DNA of 34,697 nt from Mycobacterium sp. KBS0706 (GCF_005938675.2 NZ_VCCH02000082.1:1-34697); one strand, 5' to 3'; shown: positions 1 through 8,761, counted from the first letter of the stretch. Translations and numbers: made by a program. The notes: generated by a model from the sequence alone, not told the origin.

Positions 1-1
1 G

Positions 2-835
2 TGGCCGGTCGAGCACCTGCTCGGCCTGATCGAGCAGACGCTGCAAGGCATCCCGTTCCCGATCTTCGTCATCCTGGCGGGGCTGATCGCCTGGCGGCTG
101 TCGACCCGGGGCATCGCCCTGTTCACGGTGATCTCGCTCGTCGTGATCGCCTTCACCGGCGTCTGGACCGAGGCGATCACGACGCTGGCGCTGATCACCA
201 CCGCGATCGTGCTGTGCGTCTGCATCAGCATCCCGGTCGGCATCCTCTGCGCCCGCAGCGAAACGGTGTGGGGCGTGGTTCGGCCGGTCCTCGACGTGAT
301 GCAGACGACGCCGACTTTCGTCTACCTGGTACCGATCGTGATGATGTTCGGCGTCGGCACCGTGCCGGGCGAGGTGGCGGTGATCATGGCCGCGGCGCCG
401 CCGCTGATCCGCTTCACCAATCTCGGCATCCGCATGGTCGACCGCGAGATGGTCGAGGCCGGCCTCGCCTTCGGCGCCACCGGCCGGCAGCTGTTGTGGG
501 AGGTGCAGCTGCCGCTGGCGATGCCGACCATCCTCGGCGGCCTGAATCAGACCGTGCTGACCGCCATGGTGATGTCGGTGGTGGTCGCCATGATCGGGGC
601 CGAAGGGCTGGGGCTCGTGGTGCTGCAGGGCCTCGGCCGGCTGGATGTCGGCCGCGCCGCGGTCGGCGGCCTGGCCATCGTGCTGCTGGCCATGACGCTC
701 GACCGCATCACCCAGTCGGTCGCGAAGTCCAAGGGCGGCAAGGGCTCGCCGCTGCGCGCCGCGCTGCTGCGCCTGGTCGGCCGGCAGCAGGGCGCGGCGG
801 CGCCGGTCGGCAACCGGGCGGCGCGCCCGACCTGA
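2..835 (+). CDS. Glycine betaine/proline-type ABC transporter permease (5' end missing)
   Basis: This is an inner-membrane permease of the ProW/OpuAB kind, which forms the channel of a quaternary-amine importer. The reading frame is open from base 2, so the start lies outside the window and about 277 residues are visible. Hydrophobic segments fill most of it. The EAA-type cytoplasmic loop is visible as VEAGLAFGATGRQLLWEVQL, followed by the LPLAMP-like region and GGLNQTVLTAMVMSVVVAMIGAEGLG, which is characteristic of ProW relatives (the last run spans about 548-625). The C-terminus is a basic, alanine-rich tail. A ProX-like binding protein follows 43 bp downstream on the same strand; the ATPase (ProV-like) is presumably upstream, outside the window. 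The family call is strong; the exact substrate (betaine, proline, choline or carnitine) is inferred. Confidence 0.88.
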   Translation, partial: WPVEHLLGLIEQTLQGIPFPIFVILAGLIAWRLSTRGIALFTVISLVVIAFTGVWTEAITTLALITTAIVLCVCISIPVGILCARSETVWGVVRPVLDVMQTTPTFVYLVPIVMMFGVGTVPGEVAVIMAAAPPLIRFTNLGIRMVDREMVEAGLAFGATGRQLLWEVQLPLAMPTILGGLNQTVLTAMVMSVVVAMIGAEGLGLVVLQGLGRLDVGRAAVGGLAIVLLAMTLDRITQSVAKSKGGKGSPLRAALLRLVGRQQGAAAPVGNRAARPT

Positions 836-878
836 CGCATCGTTCCAACCAAGCAACAAGTGAACTCGGAGGCACACC

Positions 879-1913
879 ATGGTTTCCAGACCGGGCCTGC
901 GCGCCCTGATATCCGCCGTGGCCCTGGCCGCAATTCTGGCGGCGCTGCCCGCCGCGGCGGACGACCTGCCGGGCGCCGGCAAGACCGTCCGCCTCGCCCA
1001 GGACGACAGCCTCGGCGGCAACTACGTCCAGGACCAGATCCTGCTCTCGGCGCTGGAGAAGCTGGGCTATGACGTCCAGCTCAGCACCATGAACGGCACC
1101 CTGTTCTTCCAGGCCGCATCGCAGGGCGACGTCGACATGGGACCGGACGTGACCCTGCCGCAGCGCGAGCCGGGCTACCGCAAGGTGGAGCAGCAACTGG
1201 CGGTGGTCGGCGACGGAGGTATCATCGGCGGCGGCATCAACGGCTACCTGATCGACAAGAAGACCGCCGACGCCCACGGCATCACCCGCGTCGACCAATT
1301 GAAGGACCCGAAGATCGCGGCCCTGTTCGGTGCCGACGGCAAGGCCCAGCTGATCGGCTGCGACCCGGGCTGGAGTTGCGGCGACGTGATCGAGCACCAG
1401 GTCAAGGCCTTCGGCCTGTCCGACACCATCCACATCGTCCGCGGCAAATACGAGGCGCTGATGGGCGAGACGGTGGCCCGGGTGCAGCGCGGTGAGCCGG
1501 CGCTGTACTACACCTGGAGCCCGTCCTGGGTGAACGATGCGCTGGTGCCGGGCAAGGACGTGGTCTGGCTGCCGACGCCCTTCGAATCCCTGCCCGAGGG
1601 CATGCCGCCGATCAAGACGGCGCTGGTGCCGGGCGTGGTCGGCTGCGCCGGCGGCCAGGACCCATGCCGCATGGCGCTGGGCGAATGGAACTATCGCACG
1701 GTGATCAACCGCGACTTCCTGGCTCAGAACCCGGCGGTGAAGACCCTGGTGGAAGTGGCCCGCTGGCCGCGCGAGACCTGGGTCGCCTGGGAAGGGGCGC
1801 TGAACAAGGTCGGCAGCAGCAACCGCGACATCCGCAAGCTGGCCGACAACTGGATCGCCGCCAACCAGGCCGAGTTCGACGGCTGGGTCGAGCAGGCCAA
1901 AGCCGCCCGCTGA
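879..1913 (+). CDS. Glycine betaine/proline-type ABC transporter substrate-binding protein (ProX/OpuAC family)
   Basis: This 344-residue periplasmic binding protein would deliver a quaternary amine to the permease encoded just upstream. A Sec signal peptide is visible: basic start, hydrophobic core ALISAVALAAILAALPAAA, and cleavage near residue 24. The mature part carries QDDSLGGNYVQDQIL near the start and LYYTWSPSWVND in the middle, which matches the aromatic ligand-cage segment of OpuAC/ProX proteins. Cysteine pairs (GCDPGWSC and GCAGGQDPC) could form disulfides, as in E. coli ProX. The ATG follows a GGAGG-like ribosome site about 6 nt upstream. It faces the SDR gene convergently, with 34 bp between the stops. 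Confidence 0.9.
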   Translation: MVSRPGLRALISAVALAAILAALPAAADDLPGAGKTVRLAQDDSLGGNYVQDQILLSALEKLGYDVQLSTMNGTLFFQAASQGDVDMGPDVTLPQREPGYRKVEQQLAVVGDGGIIGGGINGYLIDKKTADAHGITRVDQLKDPKIAALFGADGKAQLIGCDPGWSCGDVIEHQVKAFGLSDTIHIVRGKYEALMGETVARVQRGEPALYYTWSPSWVNDALVPGKDVVWLPTPFESLPEGMPPIKTALVPGVVGCAGGQDPCRMALGEWNYRTVINRDFLAQNPAVKTLVEVARWPRETWVAWEGALNKVGSSNRDIRKLADNWIAANQAEFDGWVEQAKAAR

Positions 1914-1927
1914 CGCACCGAATCTCG

Positions 1928-1941
1928 GGGCGTCGCCGCCC
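1928..1941. terminator. Possible bidirectional hairpin between convergent genes
   Basis: GGGCG, a 4-nt loop and CGCCC form a small perfect hairpin in the 34-bp gap between the convergent ProX-like and SDR genes. There is no T-run on either side, so intrinsic termination is only suggested by position. Confidence 0.3.
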
Positions 1942-1947
1942 GGTCCC

Positions 1948-2715
1948 TCAATAGGTCGCGCGCCCGCCGGAAAGGTCGAACACCGCGCCGGTGGCGAAGG
2001 AGTTCTCGGCGCTGACGAGCCAGGCGATCATCGCCGCGGCCTCCGCCAGCTCCAGGAACCGGCCGCGCGGGATGCGGCTGAGCATGTAGGTGATGTGCTC
2101 CGGCGCCTGCGCCATCGCGCCGGGCGTCCGGGCCACGGCAGGGGTGACGCAGTTCACGGCGATGTCGTGCCCGGCCAGCTCCTTGCCCAGCGACTTGGTC
2201 ATGGCGATGACCGCGGCCTTGGCCGAGCTGTAGGCCGCCGCGTTCGGGTTGCCCTCCTTGCCGGCGATCGAGGCGACGTTGACGATGCGGCCGTAGTTCC
2301 GGGCGATCATCACCGGCGCCACCGCCCGGCAGCAGTGGAAGGTGCCGTTGACGTCGACATCCAGCACGCTGCGCCACGCGTCGAGCGGATACTCCGCCAG
2401 CGGCGCGTTCGGCCCGACGATGGCGGCGTTGTTGACCAGGATGTCGATGCGCCCCAGCGCCTCGACGGTACCGGTCACCGCGGCCTCGACGCTGGCGTAG
2501 TCGGCGATGTCGACCCGCATCGTGCGGATGTCGTCCCGGCCGGTGGCCGCGGCAAGCTCGCGCTTCGCCGGCTCCAGCCCGTCGCCATTGACGTCCCAGA
2601 TCACGAGCCGGGCGCCGGAGCGCAGGAAGCGTTCGGCGATCTCGCGGCCGATGCCCTGGGCGCCGCCGGTGACCACGGCGACGCGGCCGTCGAGATTGAT
2701 CGAGTTGAGCTGCAC
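1948..2715 (-). CDS. SDR family NAD(P)-dependent oxidoreductase
   Basis: A classical short-chain dehydrogenase of 255 residues that oxidises or reduces a hydroxyl/keto group. Visible landmarks are the cofactor motif TGGAQGIG (16-23), NNA (95-97), catalytic Ser149, and Tyr162-x3-Lys166 in YSSAK. An acidic residue (Asp41) at the end of the second beta-strand favours NAD over NADP. The start is a GTG with AGAGG about 7 nt upstream. It is the last gene of the minus-strand run leuC-leuD-leuB-binding protein-ATPase-permease-SDR, 40 bp after the permease, and is probably cotranscribed. Context suggests it acts on the imported solute or on an intermediate of the LeuCDB-like steps; the substrate cannot be read from the sequence. 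Confidence 0.93.
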   Translation of the reverse strand: MQLNSINLDGRVAVVTGGAQGIGREIAERFLRSGARLVIWDVNGDGLEPAKRELAAATGRDDIRTMRVDIADYASVEAAVTGTVEALGRIDILVNNAAIVGPNAPLAEYPLDAWRSVLDVDVNGTFHCCRAVAPVMIARNYGRIVNVASIAGKEGNPNAAAYSSAKAAVIAMTKSLGKELAGHDIAVNCVTPAVARTPGAMAQAPEHITYMLSRIPRGRFLELAEAAAMIAWLVSAENSFATGAVFDLSGGRATY

Positions 2716-2755
2716 GGAAGGACCTCTGTGACGGGATTGCGATGCGGGCGCCGGC

Positions 2756-3562
2756 TCAGACGTTGGCGCCCACGGGCTGGCCGGCCACCGGCCGCCAGCG
2801 CATGAAGCGTTCCTCGAACACCGACACGGCGGTGTCGAGGACGAGGGCGAAGACGGTCAGCAGCAGGATGCCGGCGATCACCGAGTTGATGTCGAACACC
2901 CCCTCGGCCAGCAGGATCAGGTAGCCGATGCCCTTCTCCGAGCCGAGATACTCGCCGACCACGCTGCCGACGAAGGCGATGCCGACGGCATTGTGCAGGC
3001 TGGAGAACACCCAGCTCATCGCCGAAGGGACGTAGACATGGCGCAGCAGCTCGCGCGAATTCGCGCCCAGCATGCGGGTGTTCGACAGCACCACCGGGCT
3101 GACCTCGCGCACCCCCTGGTACACGTTGAAGAACACCACGAAGAACACCAGGGTCACACCCAGCGCCACCTTGGACCAGATGCCGAGCCCGAACCACAGC
3201 GCGAAGATCGGCGCGAAGATCAGCCGGGGCATCGAGTTGAAGGCCTTGATGAACGGGTCGGTCACCGCGGCGAGGAACGGGTTGAGCGCGAGCCAGAGGC
3301 CGATGCCCAGCCCGAGGATGGTGCCGATGGCGAAGGCCAGCAGGGTCTCCAGCAGGGTGGTGTAGAGGTGCAGGAAGACCGATCCGGTGGAGAACCAGAT
3401 CCACAGGCGCCGGGCCACCCCCAGCGGATCGCCGAAGAAGAAGGTCGACAGCAGCCCGGTCGCGGTGGCCAGCCACCACAGGAACAGGCAGCCGAACAGC
3501 AGGGTCAGCCGGGTGGCCAGCACCAGCGCGTGGTTGCGGGGATCAAGAGCGGTTGCGCGCAT
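2756..3562 (-). CDS. ABC transporter permease, SsuC/TauC type (NMT1-family importer)
   Basis: A 268-residue inner-membrane permease with about six hydrophobic segments. The BPD_transp_1 signature region is present (MLGANSRELLRHVYVPSAM, the EAA loop that contacts the ATPase). Family context comes from the neighbouring SsuB-like ATPase and the NMT1/THI5-type binding protein. Its start overlaps the end of the ATPase gene by 20 bp, indicating tight translational coupling. Such importers take up sulfonates, pyrimidine or thiamine precursors, aromatic acids and other small organic acids, so the family alone does not settle the substrate. Confidence 0.9.
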   Translation of the reverse strand: MRATALDPRNHALVLATRLTLLFGCLFLWWLATATGLLSTFFFGDPLGVARRLWIWFSTGSVFLHLYTTLLETLLAFAIGTILGLGIGLWLALNPFLAAVTDPFIKAFNSMPRLIFAPIFALWFGLGIWSKVALGVTLVFFVVFFNVYQGVREVSPVVLSNTRMLGANSRELLRHVYVPSAMSWVFSSLHNAVGIAFVGSVVGEYLGSEKGIGYLILLAEGVFDINSVIAGILLLTVFALVLDTAVSVFEERFMRWRPVAGQPVGANV

Positions 3563-4397
3563 AGCTTTTCAGCACCTCTCCCTTCAGCACGTCCCAGATG
3601 GCGGCGTGCAGCTGCAGGAACCGTTGCGTCATCCGGATCTCGGCGACCTGGCGCGGGCGCTCCAGGTCGATCTCGAACTCCGCGATCGGCCGCGTGCCGG
3701 GCCCGGCCGACAGCACCAGGACGCGGTCGGACAGCGAGATCGCCTCCTCAAGGTCGTGGGTCACGAACACCACCGATTTGCGGTCGGCCGACCAGATCTG
3801 CAGCAGCTCGTCCTCCATCAGCTGCCGGGTCTGGATGTCGAGCGCGCTGAACGGCTCGTCCATCAGCAGGATGCGCGGGTTGAGGGCGAGAGCCTGGGCC
3901 AGGCCGGCGCGCTTGCGCATGCCGCCCGACATCTGGTGCGGGTACTTCTTGCCATGCCCGTCCAGCCCGACCCGCACCAGCCAATCGCGCGCGATCTCGC
4001 GGGCCTCGGCCTTGGGCTTGCCGTGGAACAGCAGGCCGGCGGCGACATTGTCCTCCGCCGTCTTCCACGGCATCAGCGCATCCACCTGGAACAGGTAGGA
4101 CGCATCCCGGTTCAGGCCCTGGGCCAGTGGCTGGCCGAACACGCTGAGCGTGCCCGAGGAGGGGCGCATCAGCCCCGCCGCCACGTTGAGCAGGGTGGAC
4201 TTGCCGCAGCCGGTCGGGCCGACGATGGACAGGAACTCGCCCTGCCGCACCGTCAGGTTTACGTCGCGCACGGCGGTGTAGGTCTTGCCGGCGCCTTCGT
4301 TGCTGGCGAAGGTGCAGGTCACCCCGTCGAAGCGCAGCGCGTGCGGCGTGCTCTCGGCCACGGGCTGCTCGCTGATCTTGCGGGCCGCGACGCTCAT
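3543..4397 (-). CDS. ABC transporter ATP-binding protein, SsuB/TauB type
   Basis: A 284-residue cytoplasmic ATPase driving the importer. The Walker A motif is GPTGCGKST, the Q-loop lies in YLFQVDALMPW, the signature is MSGGMRKR (one residue off the usual LSGGQ), Walker B is ILLMDEPFSALD and the switch histidine is in FVTHDLEEA. All catalytic elements look intact. The start codon overlaps the stop of the upstream binding-protein gene as ATGA, and the 3' end overlaps the permease gene by 20 bp, so the three transporter genes are translationally coupled. Confidence 0.93.
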   Translation of the reverse strand: MSVAARKISEQPVAESTPHALRFDGVTCTFASNEGAGKTYTAVRDVNLTVRQGEFLSIVGPTGCGKSTLLNVAAGLMRPSSGTLSVFGQPLAQGLNRDASYLFQVDALMPWKTAEDNVAAGLLFHGKPKAEAREIARDWLVRVGLDGHGKKYPHQMSGGMRKRAGLAQALALNPRILLMDEPFSALDIQTRQLMEDELLQIWSADRKSVVFVTHDLEEAISLSDRVLVLSAGPGTRPIAEFEIDLERPRQVAEIRMTQRFLQLHAAIWDVLKGEVLKSYARNRS

Positions 4398-5416
4398 GGC
4401 GTCCGGCCCGCGGCCTTGCCGGCGAAGCTGTTGTCATAGGTGGCGCCGAGGTCGATCGAGGCCGACCCGATGCCGGGGTCGAAGGCGGTCAGCACGTCGC
4501 GCACGGTCTGCGCGCCCTCGGCCGACAGCGTGCCGGTCTGCGACAGGCAGCGGCGGCTGTTTTCGAACGCCTTGGCGTAGAGCGCCTTGTCGTCGCCGGC
4601 ATATTCCGGCGGGACGCTGTCGGCAACCTGTTGCGGCGTCGCCTGGGCGATCCAGCGTTCGGCGCGGACGATGGCGTTGGTCACCGCCTGCACCGTCTTC
4701 GGGTTCTCGTCGATGAAGGCCTTGGTGGTGTACAGGCTCGATTCCGGATAGTCGGAGCCGAACACCGCCTTGTTGCCCGCCTCGGTGCGCATCTCGGCCA
4801 GCGGGATCAGGTCGCCGCTGTCCATCAGGATGGTGGCCGACGGGTCGTTGACGATCAGCGCATCGATCTGCCCGGCCCGGATCGCCGCCACGGCGCCGGC
4901 GGCCTGGCCGACGCCGATGATCGACACATCCTCCGGCTGCAGCCCCGCCTTGTGCAGGATGTAGTTGAGCGCCATGTGCGTGCTCGACCCCGGAGCGCTG
5001 ACGCCGACCCGCATGCCCTTCAGGTCGGCGACGGAGTGCACCTTGCCCTCGTTCTTCCTGGCGATGCCGAAGATCCAGGCGGGGCAGTTCACCTGGGCGG
5101 CGAAGGTGACCAGGGACTGCCCCTTCGCCGCCATGGTCAGGGTGTTGGAATAGGCGCCGGCCACGACGTCCGTGCTGCCGCCCATCAGCGCCTCCAGCGC
5201 CTTCGACCCGCCGGAGAAGGCGGCGATGGTGACGTCCAGCCCCTCATCCTTGAAGTAGCCGAGCTGCTTGGCCAGGAGCAGGGGCAGGTAGGTCATGCCG
5301 ACCGAGGCCGCGCCGATATGGACCTCCGATTTCTCCGGCTGGTCCTGGGCGATCGCGGCCACCGGTCCCGACAGGACCAGGGCGGCGCACAGCGCAAGCG
5401 TGGTTCCGAGCTTCAC
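4394..5416 (-). CDS. ABC transporter substrate-binding protein, NMT1/THI5-SsuA family (paralogue 1)
   Basis: A 340-residue periplasmic binding protein with a Sec signal peptide (cleavage near residue 24, after a VAAIA-like stretch). The N-terminal lobe has the typical GYFKDEGLDV segment, then FSGGSKALEALMGGSTDVV and DLKGMRVGVSAPGSS, all usual for NMT1-like proteins. It aligns almost without gaps to the protein at 9843-10862, at roughly 60 percent identity by eye, so the two are recent paralogues. Only this copy is joined to an ATPase and permease. It lies 63 bp downstream of leuB on the same strand, which places transport and the LeuCDB-like enzymes in one transcription unit. The ligand is unknown; context suggests an organic acid. 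Confidence 0.92.
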   Translation of the reverse strand: MKLGTTLALCAALVLSGPVAAIAQDQPEKSEVHIGAASVGMTYLPLLLAKQLGYFKDEGLDVTIAAFSGGSKALEALMGGSTDVVAGAYSNTLTMAAKGQSLVTFAAQVNCPAWIFGIARKNEGKVHSVADLKGMRVGVSAPGSSTHMALNYILHKAGLQPEDVSIIGVGQAAGAVAAIRAGQIDALIVNDPSATILMDSGDLIPLAEMRTEAGNKAVFGSDYPESSLYTTKAFIDENPKTVQAVTNAIVRAERWIAQATPQQVADSVPPEYAGDDKALYAKAFENSRRCLSQTGTLSAEGAQTVRDVLTAFDPGIGSASIDLGATYDNSFAGKAAGRTP

Positions 5417-5479
5417 CTGTTTTCCTCCATCTGCCTTGTTGTCGTTGGTTGCGGTCTTCGCAGTGGCCGGCCGAACCTG

Positions 5480-6541
5480 CTAAGCCGCCAGGGCCTGGAC
5501 GACGGCGTCGCCCATCTCCTCGGTGCCCACCCGCCGGGTCCCGGGCTGGTAGATGTCGCCGGTGCGGTAGCCCTGAGCGAGGACCGATCGGACCGCAGCC
5601 TCCACCCGCCGCGCCTGGTCCTCCAGATCGAAGCTCTGGCGCAGCATCATTGCCAGCGACAGGATCGCGGCCAGCGGGTTGGCCAGGTCCTGGCCGGCGA
5701 TGTCCGGGGCCGAGCCGTGGACGGGCTCGTACAGGCCCTTGCGGTCGAGGCCGAGCGAGGCCGAGGGCAGCATGCCGATCGAACCGGTCAGCATCGCCGC
5801 CGCATCCGACAGGATGTCGCCGAACATGTTGCCGGTGACAATGACGTCGAACTGCTTGGGATTCCGCATCAGCGACATGGCGGCCGCGTCGATGAACAGA
5901 TGCGACAGTTCCACATCCGGATACTGGCTGCCGACGCGGGTGACCACCTCGCGCCACAGCTGCATCGCCTCCAGCACATTGGCCTTATCGACCGAGCAGA
6001 CCTTGCGCCGGCGCTGCCGGGCGGTGCGGAAGGCGACATGGGCGATGCGCTCGATCTCGGATTCCGAATAGCGCATGGTGTTGATGCCGACGCGCTCGCC
6101 CGAGGCGCGGGTCTCGATGCCGCGCGGCTTGCCGAAATAGACGTCGCCGTTCAGCTCGCGCAGGATCATGAGATCCAGCCCGTCGACCACCTCCGGCTTC
6201 AGGGTCGAGGCGCCGAGCAGCTCGGGGAACATAAAGGCGGGGCGGAAATTGGCGTAGAGGGTCAGCGCCTCGCGCAGCTGCAGCAGACCGGTGCCCGGGC
6301 GGCGCTCGCGCGGGATGCTGGCCTCGTCCGCCACGCCCGCCGCACCGAACAGGATCGCGTCGGACCGCCCGGCCAGGGCCAGGGTCTCGTCCGGCAGCGG
6401 CACGCCATGCGCGTCGACGCCGGCCTGGCCGATCGGGGCCTCCTCCGTCTCGGCCTGGGGCGCCACCACCCGCAGCACCTTCACCGCCTGCCGAACCACC
6501 TCGGGGCCGATGCCGTCACCGGCCATGATCGCGATCTTCAC
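5480..6541 (-). CDS. leuB: 3-isopropylmalate dehydrogenase (LeuB family)
   Basis: An NAD-dependent oxidative decarboxylase of 353 residues that converts 3-isopropylmalate (or a related 3-substituted malate) to the 2-oxo acid. It begins with IAIMAGDGIGPEV. It keeps the substrate arginines (LREALTLYANFRPA and RELNGDVYFGKPRG), the catalytic Tyr in YFG, the Lys in SVDKANVLE and the metal-binding aspartates in GNMFGDILSDAA. The NAD segment LYEPVHGSAPDIAG is also present. The start is a GTG at 6541 with AGGAGAGAG just upstream; the frame stays open further 5' but that extension is basic and antisense to nothing conserved. It follows leuD by 34 bp. No leuA is in the window, so a role outside leucine synthesis is possible. 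Confidence 0.93.
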   Translation of the reverse strand: MKIAIMAGDGIGPEVVRQAVKVLRVVAPQAETEEAPIGQAGVDAHGVPLPDETLALAGRSDAILFGAAGVADEASIPRERRPGTGLLQLREALTLYANFRPAFMFPELLGASTLKPEVVDGLDLMILRELNGDVYFGKPRGIETRASGERVGINTMRYSESEIERIAHVAFRTARQRRRKVCSVDKANVLEAMQLWREVVTRVGSQYPDVELSHLFIDAAAMSLMRNPKQFDVIVTGNMFGDILSDAAAMLTGSIGMLPSASLGLDRKGLYEPVHGSAPDIAGQDLANPLAAILSLAMMLRQSFDLEDQARRVEAAVRSVLAQGYRTGDIYQPGTRRVGTEEMGDAVVQALAA

Positions 6542-6575
6542 GGAATCTCTCTCCTTGGTCTGGAACCGGGGGCGG

Positions 6576-7175
6576 CTAGATGCTCCCGCCGTCATAGCTG
6601 CGCTCGAACGCGTCGATCCGGCCGGACTGCGCGAGCGTGTAGCCGAGCTCGTCGATGCCGTTGACGAGGCAGGTCTTGGCGAAGGCCTCGATCTCGAAGG
6701 CGTGGCGGCCGCCATCCGGCAATGCCACCTCCTGCGCCGGCAGGTCGACCGCCACCATCGCACCCGGCGCGGACTCCAGCTGCGCCAGCAGCGGCGTCAC
6801 CACCGCCTGCGGCAGCACGATCGGCAGCAGGCCGTTCTTGAGGCAATTGCTGAAGAAGATGTCGCCGAAGCTGGGGGCGATCACGGCCCGGATGCCGTAA
6901 TCGTGCAGCGCCCAGACCGCGTGTTCGCGGGACGAGCCGCAGCCGAAGTTGCGGTCGGCGACCAGGATGCGGGCGGGGCGGTAGGCCGGCCGGTTGAGGA
7001 TGAACTCCGCCACCTCCGACCCGTCCTTGCGGAAGCGGGATTCGGCGAACAGGAACCGCCCGAAATCCTCGGAGCGCAGCTTCTGCAGATACTGCGCCGG
7101 GATGATCTGGTCGGTGTCGCAATTGACCCGGGCGATGGGCACGGCCACGGCTTCGAGCCGCTCGAAGCGATCCAT
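6576..7175 (-). CDS. leuD: 3-isopropylmalate dehydratase small subunit (LeuD)
   Basis: A 199-residue swivel-domain subunit that combines with LeuC to isomerise 2- to 3-isopropylmalate (or homologous alkylmalates). The diagnostic NCDTDQIIPAQYL near the N-terminus and the NFGCGSSREHAVWAL loop, whose serine and arginine reach the active site, are intact, followed by APSFGDIFFSNCLKNGLLP. Its ATG lies 2 bp after the leuC stop, with GGGAGG at the end of leuC acting as ribosome site. Length is normal for bacterial LeuD. Confidence 0.95.
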   Translation of the reverse strand: MDRFERLEAVAVPIARVNCDTDQIIPAQYLQKLRSEDFGRFLFAESRFRKDGSEVAEFILNRPAYRPARILVADRNFGCGSSREHAVWALHDYGIRAVIAPSFGDIFFSNCLKNGLLPIVLPQAVVTPLLAQLESAPGAMVAVDLPAQEVALPDGGRHAFEIEAFAKTCLVNGIDELGYTLAQSGRIDAFERSYDGGSI

Positions 7176-7177
7176 GC

Positions 7178-8608
7178 TCAGCCTCCCGCCAGCAGCCGGC
7201 GGACATCGGTCAGCCGGCCGGTCACCGCCGCCGCCGCCGCCATCGCCGGGCTCATCAGATGGGTGCGCGCGCCCGGCCCCTGCCGGCCGACGAAGTTGCG
7301 GTTGGAGGTCGAGGCGCAGCGCTGCCCGGGCGCCACCGTGTCGCCATTGGTGGCCAGGCACATCGAGCAGCCGGCGAAGCGCCAGTCGAAGCCGGCCGCC
7401 ATGAAGATCCGGTCCAGCCCCTCGGCCTCGGCCTGCGCCTTGACCTGCTGCGACCCCGGCACGGCCCAGGCCTCGACCCCCGCCGCGACCTTGCGGCCGT
7501 CGACCACCGCCGCGGCGCTGCGCAGATCCTCGATCCGGCCATTGGTGCAGGAGCCGATGAACACCCGGTCGATGCCGATCTCCTCCAGCGCCGTGCCGGG
7601 GACCAGCCCCATATAGGCCAGCGCCCGCTCCATGCCGTCGCGCCGCCCGGCATCGGCCGTCTCGGCGGGGTCCGGGATGCGGGCGGTGATCGGGGCGGCG
7701 TCCTCGGGCGTCGTGCCCCAGGTCACCATCGGCGCGATCGCCGCCGCGTCCAGCGCGACCTCGCGGTCGAAGGCGGCATCGTCGTCCGACCGCAGGGCCT
7801 GCCACTGCGCTACCGCCTGGTCCCAGGCGGCGCCCTGCGGCGCGTAGGGCCGGTCCGCCAGATAGGCGAAGGTGGTGTCATCCAGCGCGATCATGCCGGC
7901 CCGGCCGCCGGCCTCGATCGACATGTTGCAGACCGTCAGGCGGCCTTCCATGGACAGCGCCCGGATCGCGCTGCCGGCATATTCCAGGACATGGCCCGCC
8001 GCGCCGGCGACGCCGATCTCGGCGATGATCGCCAGGATGATGTCCTTGGCGGTCACGCCCGGCGCCAGCGTGCCGTCGACCGAGACGCGCATGCGGCGCG
8101 GCCGGCGCTGCCACAGCGACTGGGTCGCCAGCACATGCCCGACCTCGGTGGCGCCGATGCCGAAGGCCAGCGCGCCGAGCGCGCCATGGGTCGAGGTGTG
8201 GCTGTCGGCGCAGACGATGGTCATGCCCGGCAGGCTCAAGCCCTGTTCCGGCCCAACCACATGGACGATGCCCTGGCGCGGGTCGCCGAGGCCGAACAGG
8301 GTGATGCCGGACTCCGCCGCGTCGCGCTCCAGCGCCTCGATCATCGCGCGGCGCTCGGGATGGTTGATCGCCGCCATGTCGCGCCGATGGGTCGGGACAT
8401 AGTGGTCCGGCGTGCCGAAGATGCGGTGCGGCGCCCGTGGCTTCAGCCGGCGCTGGCGCAGCATGTCGAAGGCCGTGGCGGTGACGTCGTGGATGAAGTG
8501 GCGGTCGATGAACAGGAGGTCCTGGCCATCCTCCCGCGTCATGATCCGATGCCGGTCCCAGATCTTGTCGAACAGGGTCTGCGGCGTTGGGCTCGCGTCC
8601 GGGCTCAC
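7178..8608 (-). CDS. leuC: 3-isopropylmalate dehydratase large subunit (LeuC)
   Basis: The aconitase-family catalytic subunit, about 476 residues, carries the 4Fe-4S cluster. The three cluster cysteines are visible in FIGSCTNGRIEDL and FAGCSMCLATNGD. Other family motifs include VCADSHTSTHGALGALAFGIG and CNMSIEAGGRAGMI. The GTG at 8608 is preferred because GGAAGGAAG stands right before it; an ATG at 8632 would add eight residues but has no ribosome site. Canonical LeuC usually has EPGCSMCLAMN, where this protein has FAGCSMCLATN, a possible sign of a divergent isoform. It is the first gene of a seven-gene minus-strand operon and is divergent from the LysR gene. Confidence 0.94.
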   Translation of the reverse strand: MSPDASPTPQTLFDKIWDRHRIMTREDGQDLLFIDRHFIHDVTATAFDMLRQRRLKPRAPHRIFGTPDHYVPTHRRDMAAINHPERRAMIEALERDAAESGITLFGLGDPRQGIVHVVGPEQGLSLPGMTIVCADSHTSTHGALGALAFGIGATEVGHVLATQSLWQRRPRRMRVSVDGTLAPGVTAKDIILAIIAEIGVAGAAGHVLEYAGSAIRALSMEGRLTVCNMSIEAGGRAGMIALDDTTFAYLADRPYAPQGAAWDQAVAQWQALRSDDDAAFDREVALDAAAIAPMVTWGTTPEDAAPITARIPDPAETADAGRRDGMERALAYMGLVPGTALEEIGIDRVFIGSCTNGRIEDLRSAAAVVDGRKVAAGVEAWAVPGSQQVKAQAEAEGLDRIFMAAGFDWRFAGCSMCLATNGDTVAPGQRCASTSNRNFVGRQGPGARTHLMSPAMAAAAAVTGRLTDVRRLLAGG

Positions 8609-8740
8609 GGCTTCCTTCCCATGCGGCGGCATCGTGAAGCGGCGGACCTGCGGGGCCAGTGCGCTTCATGGCGTTGGCGGTTCGATTTCCACCATGCTGC
8701 CGCAGGCTGCGTCCGGCCCGGAATCGTGATTGGCAAGCCT

Positions 8741-8761
8741 GCCATCGCGAATGGCGATGGC
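8741..8761. promoter_or_regulatory. LysR-type operator, site 1 (perfect inverted repeat)
   Basis: The arms GCCATCGC and GCGATGGC flank a 5-nt spacer, giving ATC-N9-GAT at 8744-8758, a typical LysR recognition geometry. It sits in the gap between leuC (start 8608) and the LysR gene (start 8825). A near-identical site lies at 9725-9743. A shorter ATC-gt-GAT element at 8723-8730 could be an activation subsite. That this LysR binds here is inference. Confidence 0.72.

Noticed and set aside
4631..6664. A plus-strand open frame of 677 codons
   Set aside because: Antisense to the NMT1-type binding protein and leuB, both of which have clear catalytic or family motifs; no ribosome site or recognisable domain.
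6542..6763. Upstream extension of leuB
   Set aside because: The frame remains open but the added 74 residues are arginine/serine-rich, overlap leuD and lack family similarity; the GTG at 6541 has a good ribosome site.
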